DNA from: Streptomyces sp. CB02261
GTDB lineage: Bacteria > Actinomycetota > Actinomycetes > Streptomycetales > Streptomycetaceae
Length of the DNA: 64,000 bases
Direction: 5' to 3'
NCBI RefSeq assembly: GCF_001905665.1
Contig: NZ_LIVX01000001.1
Location: 496,001-560,000, forward strand
Part shown: piece after piece, positions 55,924-64,000 of the stretch
How positions within the stretch are numbered: position 1 is the stretch's first letter
How the letters are laid out: every line of letters starts with the position of its first letter
Position numbers and translations under genes: made by a program
The notes under the pieces: model-generated
Told to the model about the DNA's origin: nothing
What the model saw: only the letters and a program-made list of their open reading frames with translations
Database searches by the model: none

Positions 55924-58041
55924 TCAGTACAGCGAGGTCACGTACAGGCAGTTGGTGTAGCTGTAGCCGGGCTCGATCTTCGTCTTGCTCGACTTGGTGT
56001 CACCGGCCGAGGACGTGCCGGTGGTGGCCCGCTTCTGGAGGAAGTGGTAGTTGCCGGCGGGCAGCAGCAGGGTGGCCTTCGGGTACTTGGAGGCCGGCCC
56101 GGTGCAGGCCTTGATCTTGGGCGAGTTGACCAGCAGCGGGGGCCGGTACTTGGTGCAGGTCGTGCACGCCTTGAGGGTGACCTTGCCGGTCATCGGGCCG
56201 GTGTAGAGCAGCTCGACCTCACCGGGGCCGTCGTTGCTGACGACCATCACCATCCGGGCGCCGCCGGGGACGTCGGCCGGGGGCAGCTTCCTGCCGGCCT
56301 CGGGCTCCTCCTCGGCGATCTCGGCGGCGATGGCGATGGAGCGTGCGTGCGCGGCCTGCGGGCTGCTCGGGTAGTCCTTGGCGTACTGGGTCATGGTCGT
56401 GCCCGCGTCGCCGAACTCCTTGCTCCTGAACTGGAAGCTCCCGCAGGCGAAGTCGCCCCTCTGGACCGCGCCGGCTGCCTCCTTGGCGGCGTCTTCGAGG
56501 GCGGGATCCGTCATGTTGTCGACGGAGGAGCGCAGCGCGCGCAGCTCCTCGGTGGTCTCGCAGGGAGTGGCGCCGCCGGTGAGGGCGGTCGTCCGGGTCT
56601 TGATCGCCGCCCGCACGGCCGGCTCCACCTGCGTCGCCTGGGGCGACTTCGGGAAGGTGTCGTACAGCGCGTTGAGGCTCTCGCTGGCGGGCGGGTCCGC
56701 GGCCTCCACGCCGAGCGCGTCCGTCCCGCACCTGAAGAGGGACTCGGCCAGCGGCTCGTCGGTCTTCGCGGGCCGGGAGCCGAGCAGCTCCTTGTCGATG
56801 GTGCCGGCGAGCCCGCGCAGGTGCTTGAGCGGCGCGACGGCCACGCAGAACGTCTTCTTCGCGTACGGGCGGGAGAGCGTCTCGTAGTACGTGTCGAGGC
56901 GCGCGGGGACCAGCTTCCCGGCCCGCGAACCCGCGTGCTTCGTGCCGAGCTCCTGGTAGTCGGCGAGCGCCTTGCGGTAGATCGGCTCGGCCTTGTCGAA
57001 GGGGAGGCCGTCGGCGGACGTCACGAGCTTGTCCGCCGCCGAGAGCCGTTCGAGCAGGGCCTGCTCCTTCGCCTCGTCGCGGGCCGCGCCGTACGCGAGC
57101 GAGCCGCCGGCGGGCACGGCGAGCAGCACGAGGGCGAGCGGCAGCGCGAGGCGGCGGAAGGAGGCGCCGATCCGGAGGTTCGCGCGCAGCCCGCGCCTGG
57201 CCCCGTCGGCGGCGACGGCGAGCAGGAAGACGCCGTATCCGGCGACGAGCCCGAGGGGCACGCCGTCGACGTCGGCGGGGAGCGCGATGACGAGGAGGGC
57301 GACGGTGGCGACCCAGCAGAGGGCGGCGCCGATCCAGTTGCGCAGGAGGACGTAACCGAGGCCCAGGCAGGAGAGGTTGAGCAGACCGATCAGGGCGGCC
57401 TGGGCCGGGTTCGCCTCGCCGGGCGGCTGCGCGGGCGGGCGGCCGCCGTCACCGGGGGGCGGGCCGTACCCCGGGGGCGGGCCGTAGCCGGGAGGTCCGT
57501 AACCCGGCGGCGGCCCGTAGCCGGGCGGGGCGCCGGGCGGCGGTACGGCTCCGCCACCGGTTCCGGCCTCGCCCCAGTGGGGCGCGGCGCCGAAGCCGGG
57601 CGTGGCCCCGGCCGGGGCGGGGGCCTCGCCGTGCGGTGCGGAGGCCGCCGGAGGAGCCGGGGCGGCCGCGGCGGGCTGCGCTGGGGCGGGCGGCCCGGAC
57701 GGCGGCGGCCCGGACGGCGGCGGCCCGGACGGCGGCCCGGAGTGCGCGCCGAAGGCGAGCGTGGGCGTTCCGGCCGCCGGGGCCGAAGGGGCCGCCGGGG
57801 CGGGAGGTACGGCCGGGGCCGCTGCGGCCGGAGCTGCCGCTGGGGCCGGAGGAGCCACCGGAGCCGGCGGAGCCCACGGCGCGTCGGAGGCCCGCGGGTC
57901 CCCGCCACCCCCCGAAGTCCCGCCCCCAGGTCTGTCGTTCGGCTCGGGTCGCGCGTCGCTGGGTTCGGGTCGCGCGTCGGTCGGTTCCGGTCTCGCGTCG
58001 TTCGGTTCGGGACGTGCGTCGTTCGGTTCTTCCCCCACCAC
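55924..58041 (-). CDS. Large proline-rich membrane protein with extracytoplasmic domain
   Basis: 705 residues from GTG 58041, which has AGGGGGAACC upstream (ATG 58062 also possible). Residues 6-30 contain four or five DARPEP repeats. Up to about 210 it is Pro/Ala/Gly-rich, ending in YGPPPGYGPP repeats like other actinobacterial PGY membrane proteins. Four membrane helices lie between 212 and 318. Residues 320-705 form an extracytoplasmic helical, TPR-like domain (KAEPIYRKALADYQELGTKHAGS) with paired Cys (ACTTCTKY, KACTGP, TNCLYV) at the C-terminus. Function unknown; a cell-wall role is suggested by the amidase next door. Confidence 0.75.
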   Translation of the reverse strand: MVGEEPNDARPEPNDARPEPTDARPEPSDARPEPNDRPGGGTSGGGGDPRASDAPWAPPAPVAPPAPAAAPAAAAPAVPPAPAAPSAPAAGTPTLAFGAHSGPPSGPPPSGPPPSGPPAPAQPAAAAPAPPAASAPHGEAPAPAGATPGFGAAPHWGEAGTGGGAVPPPGAPPGYGPPPGYGPPGYGPPPGYGPPPGDGGRPPAQPPGEANPAQAALIGLLNLSCLGLGYVLLRNWIGAALCWVATVALLVIALPADVDGVPLGLVAGYGVFLLAVAADGARRGLRANLRIGASFRRLALPLALVLLAVPAGGSLAYGAARDEAKEQALLERLSAADKLVTSADGLPFDKAEPIYRKALADYQELGTKHAGSRAGKLVPARLDTYYETLSRPYAKKTFCVAVAPLKHLRGLAGTIDKELLGSRPAKTDEPLAESLFRCGTDALGVEAADPPASESLNALYDTFPKSPQATQVEPAVRAAIKTRTTALTGGATPCETTEELRALRSSVDNMTDPALEDAAKEAAGAVQRGDFACGSFQFRSKEFGDAGTTMTQYAKDYPSSPQAAHARSIAIAAEIAEEEPEAGRKLPPADVPGGARMVMVVSNDGPGEVELLYTGPMTGKVTLKACTTCTKYRPPLLVNSPKIKACTGPASKYPKATLLLPAGNYHFLQKRATTGTSSAGDTKSSKTKIEPGYSYTNCLYVTSLY

Positions 58042-58202
58042 GGTTCCCCCTCGTGGGTCCATGCGCGGTGGCACCCACCGTCGCCTCTTCCCACCTACCC
58101 TTCACGGTTCGCGCACACGCGTCCACCGTTCCGTGAAGCCGGTGACCAACCTGCGACCTATCCCTCCCGCATTTCGCCACGGGGAGGGCCTAAAGTCGCT
58201 GG

Positions 58203-59093
58203 GTGCCGTACGACCACCGGAACACCGCCCGCCGTACCCTCGCCCTCGCCCTCGCCGCCACGGGCTGCTGCGCCGTGCTCGCCGGGTGCGGGGCCTCGCA
58301 GGCCTCGCCGCCGGCGGGGAAGTCCGGGGAGAGCCCGCGGTCCCAGGAGACGCGGGAGACACCGGGCGAGAGCGCGACGGCCCCGCCGACGCCGCTCCCC
58401 TCCACCCCGCAGCCGGGCCGCCCGCTCGCCGGGCGGACCGTGGTGATCGACCCCGGGCACAACCCGGGGAACTTCCGTCACTCCTCGGAGATCAACCAGA
58501 AGGTGAACATCGGGACGAACCGTAAGGAGTGCGACACCACCGGCACGTCCACGAACGCCGGGTACACCGAGGCCTCCTTCACCCTCGACGTCTCCCACCG
58601 GCTGCGGGACCTCCTCGCCGCGCGCGGCGCCACCGTGGTCCTCACCCACGACGCCGACCGCCCGTGGGGGCCGTGCATCGACGAGCGCGCCCGGATCGGG
58701 AACGAGGCCCGCGCCGACGCCGTCGTCTCCGTCCACGCGGACGGCTCCGCCGTCGGCCACCGCGGGTTCCATGTGATCCTGCCCGCACAGGTACGCGAGG
58801 GCTCCGCCGACACCACGAAGATCGTCGGCCCCTCCCGCGAGCTCGGCGAGCGGATCGCCGACCGGTTCGCCCGCGCCACCGGAACGGCGCCCTCCAACTA
58901 CCTGGGCTCCGGAACGGGGTTGGACGTCCGCGACGATCTCGGCGGGCTCAATCTCTCAACCGTCCCCAAGGTCTTCGTCGAATGCGGCAATATGCGTGAT
59001 CCGAAGGACGCACAGCTGCTCACGTCCGCGGCGTGGCGGCAGAAGGCGGCCCAGGGGATCGCGGACGGCATCGCCACCTACCTCAAGGGGTAG
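58203..59093 (+). CDS. N-acetylmuramoyl-L-alanine amidase lipoprotein (Amidase_3)
   Basis: Cleaves peptide side chains from peptidoglycan glycan strands. 296 residues. Signal with lipobox AVLAGC (Cys about 29), a Ser/Thr/Pro linker, then the Amidase_3 zinc domain: VVIDPGHNPGN (His), YTEASFTLDVSHRL (Glu), SVHADGS (His) and VFVECGNM (catalytic Glu). An insertion RKECDTTGTSTNAGYTE contains an extra Cys that may pair with CID later in the chain. GTG 58203 is the likely start. Role: cell-wall turnover or growth. Confidence 0.93.
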   Translation: MPYDHRNTARRTLALALAATGCCAVLAGCGASQASPPAGKSGESPRSQETRETPGESATAPPTPLPSTPQPGRPLAGRTVVIDPGHNPGNFRHSSEINQKVNIGTNRKECDTTGTSTNAGYTEASFTLDVSHRLRDLLAARGATVVLTHDADRPWGPCIDERARIGNEARADAVVSVHADGSAVGHRGFHVILPAQVREGSADTTKIVGPSRELGERIADRFARATGTAPSNYLGSGTGLDVRDDLGGLNLSTVPKVFVECGNMRDPKDAQLLTSAAWRQKAAQGIADGIATYLKG

Positions 59094-59199
59094 AACCGGC
59101 GGGCGATAGATTCGCTCCGTACGATGGGGCCGCCCCCGTGCCCGGCCCCCCGAGTGCCACCCGACGCGACGACCGACGACCCGACGAAGGACTTCTTAC

Positions 59200-60057
59200 G
59201 TGAATATCCGCTCCCTCACCCGAGGCGATGGCGTGCTGATCGGTGCAGCGGTGGTGCTGTTCATCGCCTCGTTCCTCGGCATCTCCGGCTGCGACGGCCC
59301 CGAGGCGATCTGCGAGCAGTTCGACAGCCCGAACAGCTGGGAGGCGTCGCCGCTCGGCTGGGGCTCCTTCTTCCTCGGCATCGCCGGTGCCGCGCTCGTC
59401 GTCCTCTCCCGCGCCCTCCCGCAGCCGCGCAAGGTGGCCGGTCTGGAGCTCGGTCAGGTCGGCGCGGCGTTCACCATCGCCTCCGCGTGGACCCTGCTCA
59501 TGTGGATCTTCGAGTCGCAGAGCGCCGGCGCGGGTCTGATCCTCGGCCTCATCGCCTCCCTGGTCCTGGCCGGTGCCGCCGTCGCCGCTCCGCTGGTCCC
59601 CGCCCTCAAGGCCCCGCTCGTCGGCGCGCCGCGCCCGCAGACCCCGCAGCCGTACGGCATGCAGCCGGGCCAGCCCGGCCCGCAGGGCGTCCCTGGCGGC
59701 TACGGCTACCCGGGCGCGCAGCACCCGCAGTACGGCGGGCAGCAGGACCCGTCGCACGGTGCGGGCCAGCCGTTCGGCGCGCAGGCCGGCGCCCCGCAGC
59801 CGCAGGCCCCGCACCAGCCGGAGCCGCAGGCCCAGGCCGCGCAGGCGCAGCCGGCCTCGGACTTCGCGCCGTTCTGGTTCGCCGTCCCGGTCGCCCGTCA
59901 GCTGTACGCGGAGGACGGCTCGCAGGCGCCGATCGCCGAGCTGGCTCCGGGCACCTGGTACCTGGCGGTCGAGCAGCGCGGTGCCGCCCTGGTGGCGCAG
60001 ACGCAGGACGGCCGTCGTGGTGTCCTCCAGGACACGACGGGCATCCAGCGCGGCTAG
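59200..60057 (+). CDS. DUF5336-like four-helix membrane protein with Gln/Pro-rich tail
   Basis: 285 residues. Four membrane helices (about 11-30, 52-71, 82-104, 108-135) are followed by a Pro/Gln/Gly-rich cytoplasmic region with PQPYGMQPGQPGPQGVPGG-like low complexity (about 148-215). A C-terminal folded segment follows: FWFAVPVARQLYAEDGSQAPIAELAPGTWYLAVEQRG. That pattern matches DUF5336-type mycelial membrane proteins. GTG 59200 follows AAGGA. Function unknown. Terminated by the hairpin at 60090. Confidence 0.75.
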   Translation: MNIRSLTRGDGVLIGAAVVLFIASFLGISGCDGPEAICEQFDSPNSWEASPLGWGSFFLGIAGAALVVLSRALPQPRKVAGLELGQVGAAFTIASAWTLLMWIFESQSAGAGLILGLIASLVLAGAAVAAPLVPALKAPLVGAPRPQTPQPYGMQPGQPGPQGVPGGYGYPGAQHPQYGGQQDPSHGAGQPFGAQAGAPQPQAPHQPEPQAQAAQAQPASDFAPFWFAVPVARQLYAEDGSQAPIAELAPGTWYLAVEQRGAALVAQTQDGRRGVLQDTTGIQRG

Positions 60058-60089
60058 CACCGCCCGCCCCCGTACGGCGCTTCTTCGCA

Positions 60090-60127
60090 CGGCCCCCCGC
60101 CCGGAATCCCTTCCGAGCGGGGGGCCG
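60090..60127 (+). terminator. Hairpin terminator
   Basis: CGGCCCCCCGC (60090-60100) pairs with GCGGGGGGCCG (60117-60127), 33 bases past the DUF5336-like stop. Confidence 0.8.
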
Positions 60128-60156
60128 TTGCCGTACAGTCCCCCGCATCGCGTTGG

Positions 60157-60171
60157 CTGACGTATCGTCAG
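60157..60171. promoter_or_regulatory. CTGAC-N5-GTCAG palindrome, site 3
   Basis: CTGACGTATCGTCAG ends 13 bases before the F420-dependent oxidoreductase ATG; it also covers the ribosome-site region (AGAAAGGATGCGGGC). Position suggests direct repression. The same pattern is at 39087 and 44881. Confidence 0.65.
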
Positions 60172-60184
60172 AAAGGATGCGGGC

Positions 60185-61195
60185 ATGCGGCTCGGACTCG
60201 CCCTCGGCTACTGGGGCCGCGGCCCCTCCCCCGCCCATCTCGACCTCGCGCGCGAGGCGGAGCGGCTCGGCTACGACTCCGTGTGGACGGCCGAGGCCTG
60301 GGGCTCCGACGCCTTCACCGCGCTGACCTGGATCGCAGCCCACACCAGCCGCGTCAGGCTGGGCACCGCCGTCGCCCAGATGGCCGCCCGCGCGCCCACC
60401 ACGACCGCCATGCACGCGCTCACGCTCGACCACCTCTCCGGCGGGCGGGTGCTCCTCGGACTCGGCCTGTCGGGGCCGCAGGTCGTCGAGGGCTGGTACG
60501 GGCGCCCCTTCCCCCGCTCCCCGCTGACCGCGACCCGCGAGTACGTGGACGTGGTCCGCCAGGTCCTGCGCCGCGAGGCCCCGGTCCGGCTCGACGGCCG
60601 CCACCACTCCCACCCGTACACCGGGGCGGACGGCACCGGCCTCGGCAAGGCGCTCAAGCCCATCACCCACCCGCTCCGGTCCGACGTCCCCGTCCTGCTC
60701 GGCGCCGAGGGCCCGAGGAACATCGCGCAGACGCTCACGATCGCCGACGGCTGGCTGCCGCTGTACTGGACGCCGGACCGCTGGGCCGAGGTGTACGCGC
60801 TGCCCGAGCGGCTCCCCGAGGGCTTCCTGGTCGCCCCCATGGTCCGCGCCCAGGTCTGTCAGGACGTGGCGGCCGGACTGCTCCCGGTCAAGGCGATGCT
60901 CGGGTTCTACATCGGCGGCATGGGCCACACCTCCCGCAACTTCCACGCGGACCTGATGGGACGGATGGGGTACGGGAAGGAGGCGGGGCGCGTCCAGGAG
61001 CTGTTCGCGGCCGGGCGGCGCGAGGAGGCCGTGCTCGCGGTGCCGGACGCCTTCGCGGACGAGATCTCGCTCGTCGGCCCCCGGGAGCGGATCGCCGGAC
61101 GTCTGGAGGCGTGGCGGCGGGGCCCGGTGACGGACCTCCTGGTCACCTCACCGGACCCCGCCACGCTCCGGCTGCTCGCGGAGCTGAACTCCTGA
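60185..61195 (+). CDS. LLM-class F420-dependent oxidoreductase
   Basis: 336 residues of the luciferase-like (TIM-barrel) F420 group. MRLGLALGYWGRGPSPAHLDLAREAERLGYDSVWTAEAWGSDAFTALTWIAAHTSRVRLG is the standard opening (cited in part), then TTTAMHALTLDHLSGGRVLLGLGLSGPQVVEGWYG and VPVLLGAEGPRNIAQTLTIADGWLP. It resembles mycobacterial Rv3520c, an F420 enzyme in the KstR gene cluster. A regulator site shared with the two sterol-type operons lies just upstream. F420 recycling could be supplied by the NADPH:F420 reductase at 2.4 kb. Exact reaction unknown. Confidence 0.9.
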   Translation: MRLGLALGYWGRGPSPAHLDLAREAERLGYDSVWTAEAWGSDAFTALTWIAAHTSRVRLGTAVAQMAARAPTTTAMHALTLDHLSGGRVLLGLGLSGPQVVEGWYGRPFPRSPLTATREYVDVVRQVLRREAPVRLDGRHHSHPYTGADGTGLGKALKPITHPLRSDVPVLLGAEGPRNIAQTLTIADGWLPLYWTPDRWAEVYALPERLPEGFLVAPMVRAQVCQDVAAGLLPVKAMLGFYIGGMGHTSRNFHADLMGRMGYGKEAGRVQELFAAGRREEAVLAVPDAFADEISLVGPRERIAGRLEAWRRGPVTDLLVTSPDPATLRLLAELNS

Positions 61196-61249
61196 GGGAA
61201 GCGGCCGGCCGGTAGCCGTCCGCCGGGCCGGGGCGCCGGACTCCTCCCG

Positions 61250-61795
61250 TCAGCAGCCCAGTTGGGACGTGCTCGGCACCTTCTCGACGACCTCGGCGCC
61301 GGCGCTCTTCCCCGCGTCCTTGACGCTGTTGATGATGCCCTCGAAGGCGCCGACGTCCGCCGCGCCCGCCTCGCCCTTGCGCAGCTTCGTGCCGAGGTCC
61401 TTGAGTGATTCGACGCCTGCCGTGAGGGGCGCGACCGCCTTCGAGAGCAGCGGGTCGCCCTTGGCGTTGTTCAGTGCCGCCTTCAGCCGGTTGTACGTGA
61501 ACGCGCCCGCCAGGCCCGCCTTCACCAGGGCGAAGGTCCGCCCGTCCGCGCCCTTCTGGAACTTCCCGGCCCGGTACGGCTTCACGATCCACTGGTACGT
61601 GGCGCCCGCGGCCAGACCGGCGTTGGCCACGAACCGGGTCTTGGCGAGCTTCTGCTGCTCGAAGGTGCTCGTACTCGACGGGGTCGCGGCGCCGCCCGCG
61701 CTCTGCGCGTCGTCGCCACCGCAGCCTGCGGTGGTCAGGAGCAGAGCGCAGGACAGCAGCAGCGCCACGACTCCACGCGAAACACTTCTGGGCAC
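61250..61795 (-). CDS. Small lipoprotein of unknown function
   Basis: 181 residues. The GTG at 61795 has GGGAGG at good spacing. Signal peptide with lipobox LLTTAGCGG (Cys about 25). The mature part is helical (FVANAGLAAGATYQWIVKPYRAGKF, FALVKAGLAGAFTYNRLKAALNNAKGDPLL, GAFEGIINSVKDAGKSAGAEVVEKV) and ends STSQLGC with a terminal Cys. It is a common uncharacterised Streptomyces cell-surface protein. No partner genes are evident. Confidence 0.8.
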   Translation of the reverse strand: MPRSVSRGVVALLLSCALLLTTAGCGGDDAQSAGGAATPSSTSTFEQQKLAKTRFVANAGLAAGATYQWIVKPYRAGKFQKGADGRTFALVKAGLAGAFTYNRLKAALNNAKGDPLLSKAVAPLTAGVESLKDLGTKLRKGEAGAADVGAFEGIINSVKDAGKSAGAEVVEKVPSTSQLGC

Positions 61796-61905
61796 GGCGG
61801 GACCTCCCTGGGGTGATGGCGCCAGCCTCACCCGGGGCCCGTGGCGCCGCCACCGGGGCGACTCCGTACGGGTTTCGAAAGACGACACGCGGCAACGCGA
61901 GGCGT

Positions 61906-62199
61906 ATGACTTCCGGACGGAGCAACACCACGCAAGCGGCGAGGGTGATCAGCGTCCTCGCCGATGTCCTGGCCGCGATCATCATTCTCTGGATCCTGAT
62001 GTACCTGCTGGGCGCCAACCGGGGCAACGGCCTGGTGGAGTTCGTCCAGGACGCCGCCCGCTGGCTGGCGGGCTGGTCGCACGACCTGTTCACCTTCGAC
62101 GAGGCCTGGGCGCGGGTGGTGGCGGGTTACGGCCTCGCCGCCGTCGTGTACCTCGTCATCGGGCACATGGTGGCGGGACGGCTGCTGCGCCGCCACTGA
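61906..62199 (+). CDS. Small membrane protein, YggT/DUF-like, unknown function
   Basis: 97 residues from ATG 61906. Two membrane segments: VISVLADVLAAIIILWILMYLLGAN (about 13-37) and VVAGYGLAAVVYLVIGHMVAGRLL (about 68-91), with an amphipathic middle FVQDAARWLAGWSHDLFTFDEAW. The pattern matches a small actinobacterial membrane protein seen in many Streptomyces. An earlier ATG at 61813 adds non-conserved sequence. Function unknown. Confidence 0.75.
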   Translation: MTSGRSNTTQAARVISVLADVLAAIIILWILMYLLGANRGNGLVEFVQDAARWLAGWSHDLFTFDEAWARVVAGYGLAAVVYLVIGHMVAGRLLRRH

Positions 62200-62220
62200 G
62201 GGCCCGGCCGGCCCCCGGGG

Positions 62221-63297
62221 TCACCCGCAGCAGTCCGGTTCGAGGCCCCTCGGCAGTCGTTCGCCCCCGAAGACCGCCCCGGTCGCCTCGTCGCCGCCCA
62301 GCGCGGCCACGGCGAGGAGCAGCGAGCCGGCCGTCCAGGCGGTGAGCTCCTCGGGCCACACGGCCCGGTCGCCCTCGAAGACGTACCCCGTCCAGTACAT
62401 GCCGTTCCCGGCGCGCAGGTGCTGGATGGACTGGAGGATCTCCAGGGCCCGGTCGGACTCCCCCATCACCCACAGGGCGAGGGCGAGTTCGCAGCTCTCG
62501 CCGCCGGTGACCCACGGGTTGGGCAGGACGCAGCGCACGCCGAGCCCGGGGACGACGAAGGCGTCCCAGTCGGCGTCGATGCGGGCCTGCGCCTCGGGGC
62601 CCGTGACGGCGCCGCCGAGGACGGGGTAGTACCAGTCCATCGAGTAGCGGGACTTGTCGAGGAAGCGCTCGGGGTGGCGGCGGATCGCGTGGCCGAGCGC
62701 CCCGGCCGCCAGCTCCCAGTCGGGCTGCGGCTCCTCACGGGCCTCGGCGATGGCGAGGGCGCAGCGGAGCGCCTGGTGGATGGAGGAACTGCCGGTCAGG
62801 AGCGCGTCGGTGACGGGGGTGCCGTCGGCCTCGCGCTTCCAGCCGATCTGGCCGCCAGGCTGCTGGAGCCCGAGGACGAACTCGACGGCGGCGTAGACGA
62901 CGGGCCACATCCGGTCGAGGAAGGCGTCGTCGCCGGTCGACAGGTGGTGGTGCCAGACGCCGACGGCGACGTACGCGGTGAAGTTCGACTCCCGGCCGTG
63001 GTCGGTGACCCGGCCGTGGTCGCCGTCGTGGTAGGCCGCGTACCAGGAGCCGTCGCTGTTCTGGTGCCGGGCGAGCCACTCGTAGGCGCGGGCGGCGGCG
63101 GCGTGCTCGCCGGCCGCGTCCAGGGCCATGGCGGCCTCGGTGTGGTCCCACGGGTCGAGGTGGTGGCCCCGGAACCACGGTATGGCGCCGTCCTCGCGCT
63201 GCACGGCGAGTATCCCGGCGACGGTCTCGGCTGCCTGCTCGGCGGTGAGGACCCCGGGCAGGACGAGGTGCTCCGCGATCCGCTCGGGAGACGTCAC
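62221..63297 (-). CDS. Alpha/alpha-toroid protein of the prenyltransferase/squalene-cyclase repeat type
   Basis: 358 residues. Repeated helices with QREDGAIPWF, HQNSDGSWYAAYHDGD and LQQPGGQIGWKREADG are QW-like motifs of the alpha6/alpha6 barrel seen in squalene cyclases and in glycoside-hydrolase-like toroids. A catalytic DxDD motif is not seen, so cyclase activity is doubtful. Family members in Streptomyces sit beside the methyltransferase found here. The GTG at 63297 overlaps the upstream stop (GTGA), so translation is coupled. It ends in Cys-Cys-Gly. Confidence 0.75.
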   Translation of the reverse strand: MTSPERIAEHLVLPGVLTAEQAAETVAGILAVQREDGAIPWFRGHHLDPWDHTEAAMALDAAGEHAAAARAYEWLARHQNSDGSWYAAYHDGDHGRVTDHGRESNFTAYVAVGVWHHHLSTGDDAFLDRMWPVVYAAVEFVLGLQQPGGQIGWKREADGTPVTDALLTGSSSIHQALRCALAIAEAREEPQPDWELAAGALGHAIRRHPERFLDKSRYSMDWYYPVLGGAVTGPEAQARIDADWDAFVVPGLGVRCVLPNPWVTGGESCELALALWVMGESDRALEILQSIQHLRAGNGMYWTGYVFEGDRAVWPEELTAWTAGSLLLAVAALGGDEATGAVFGGERLPRGLEPDCCG

Positions 63298-64000
63298 TTG
63301 GCGTCGGCCTTCGGGAGGTGGGGCTTGGTCGCGTACGCCACGAAGCTCTTGCCGACGACGGGGTTGAGCAGCTGCTCGGCGACCCGGGTCAGGGCGGGCT
63401 TCTTCATGATGTCCCAGACCAGGAGCTTGTGGTAGGCGCGGACCGGCAGCGCCTTGTCGTTGTCGACGCCGAAGGCGCACTTCAGCCACCAGTACGGCGA
63501 GTGCAGCGCGTGCGCGTGGTGGGTGCCGTACGGCTTGAGGCCGGCCTGCCGGATCTTGGCGAGGAGTTCGTCGGCCTTGTAGATGCGGATGTGGCCGCCC
63601 TCGACCTCGTGGTACGCGTCGGAGAGCGCCCAGCAGACCTTCTCGGGGCCGTAGCGGGGCACGGTGACGGCGATGCGCCCGCCCGGCTTGAGGACGCGGA
63701 CCATCTCGGCGAGGACGCCCTTGTCGTCCGGGATGTGCTCCATGACCTCGGAGACGATGACGACGTCGAAGGACTCGTCGGGGAAGGGCAGGTTGAGGGC
63801 GTCGCCCTCCATCGCGGTGGCGGTCGCGCCCGCCGGGGCCTCCCCGGCCTCCTTCATCGCCGCGAACCACTTGGCGACCTCGCGGATCTCCTCGGCGTTC
63901 TGGTCGAGGGCCACGACCTGGGCGCCGCGCCGGTAGCACTCGAAGGCGTGCCGACCCGCACCGCAGCCCAGATCGAGCACACGGTCGCCGGGGGCGAGCG
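63294..64000 (-). CDS. Class I SAM-dependent methyltransferase, N-terminus beyond the window
   Basis: At least 235 residues in view. The frame is open past 64000, reading LAPGDRVLDLGCGAGRHAFECYRRGAQVVALDQN, motif I and the acidic residue of strand 2. GDALNLPFPDESFDVVIVSEVMEHIPDDKGVLAEMVRVLKPGGRIAVTVP carries motifs II and III of Methyltransf_11/25. The C-terminal part (HHAHALHSPYWWLKCAFGVDN...) is a substrate lid found in lipid or glycan methyltransferases of actinobacteria. It precedes and overlaps the toroid gene (GTGA), so they work in one operon. Substrate unknown. Confidence 0.85.
   Translation of the reverse strand, partial: LAPGDRVLDLGCGAGRHAFECYRRGAQVVALDQNAEEIREVAKWFAAMKEAGEAPAGATATAMEGDALNLPFPDESFDVVIVSEVMEHIPDDKGVLAEMVRVLKPGGRIAVTVPRYGPEKVCWALSDAYHEVEGGHIRIYKADELLAKIRQAGLKPYGTHHAHALHSPYWWLKCAFGVDNDKALPVRAYHKLLVWDIMKKPALTRVAEQLLNPVVGKSFVAYATKPHLPKADAK

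Overview
The window is about 70% GC, with GTG and TTG starts, tightly packed genes of strong GC-third-position bias, and gene families typical of Streptomyces (SARP regulator, WhiJ-type regulator with DUF397 partner, F420 enzymes, EfeOBU, DmdR-type iron boxes). I read it as chromosomal DNA of a Streptomyces species. I saw no tRNA, insertion sequence, prophage or CRISPR array. The one structural RNA gene is rnpB. Genes run off both ends: a SARP regulator on the left and a methyltransferase on the right.

Layout. 1-7.9 kb: SARP regulator, site-2-type protease, F420:NADP reductase, MFS exporter, methionine aminopeptidase, heme oxygenase under an iron box, PhzF-like isomerase. 8.2-12.7 kb: an iron-box-controlled efeO-efeB-efeU operon ending in a lipoprotein gene. 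12.8-22.7 kb: primase-polymerase-like protein, TetR/DDAH pair with a clear operator, Rsm22-like methyltransferase, Bcr/CflA exporter, Gfo/Idh oxidoreductase, PhoD phosphatase, SDR, NTF2-like, I66-like and VOC proteins. 22.9-29.7 kb: DUF1203, rnpB, an apparently leaderless MerR gene, RNB ribonuclease, YaaA, KDPG aldolase, GNAT. 29.8-34.3 kb: Nif3 / zinc-ribbon / RNase H-acid phosphatase operon and an iron-boxed siderophore-binding lipoprotein.

35.9-44.9 kb holds two operons of sterol or fatty-acid side-chain beta-oxidation type: MaoC hydratase, Zn-alcohol dehydrogenase and SDR; and a double-domain acyl-CoA dehydrogenase with an SCP-x thiolase. Each is preceded by a palindrome matching the KstR consensus TNNAACNNGTTNNA. 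Each also carries a second palindrome, CTGAC-N5-GTCAG, which recurs in front of an F420-dependent oxidoreductase at 60.2 kb. An MFS exporter and a response regulator lacking its DNA-binding domain lie between the two operons. 46.1-51.2 kb encodes a 1545-residue secreted protein (ricin-B lectin, about 640-residue Ala-rich coiled-coil stalk, C-terminal deaminase-type toxin) whose gene overlaps a probable immunity gene. 51.6-55.2 kb holds a MarR/quinone-reductase pair and a WhiJ/DUF397/ATPase locus. 55.2-64 kb holds methyltransferases, cell-envelope proteins, an amidase, the F420 oxidoreductase and a toroid-like protein.

Two patterns cross the whole window. First, at about nine genes the last codons and stop are tandemly repeated, perfectly or imperfectly, into the downstream spacer (clearest at 38.0 and 39.7 kb). 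Second, at several gene ends the stop codon lies inside a hairpin. The most interesting single system is the lectin-stalk-deaminase/immunity pair; the most interesting regulatory signal is the dual-palindrome architecture of the KstR-like operons.
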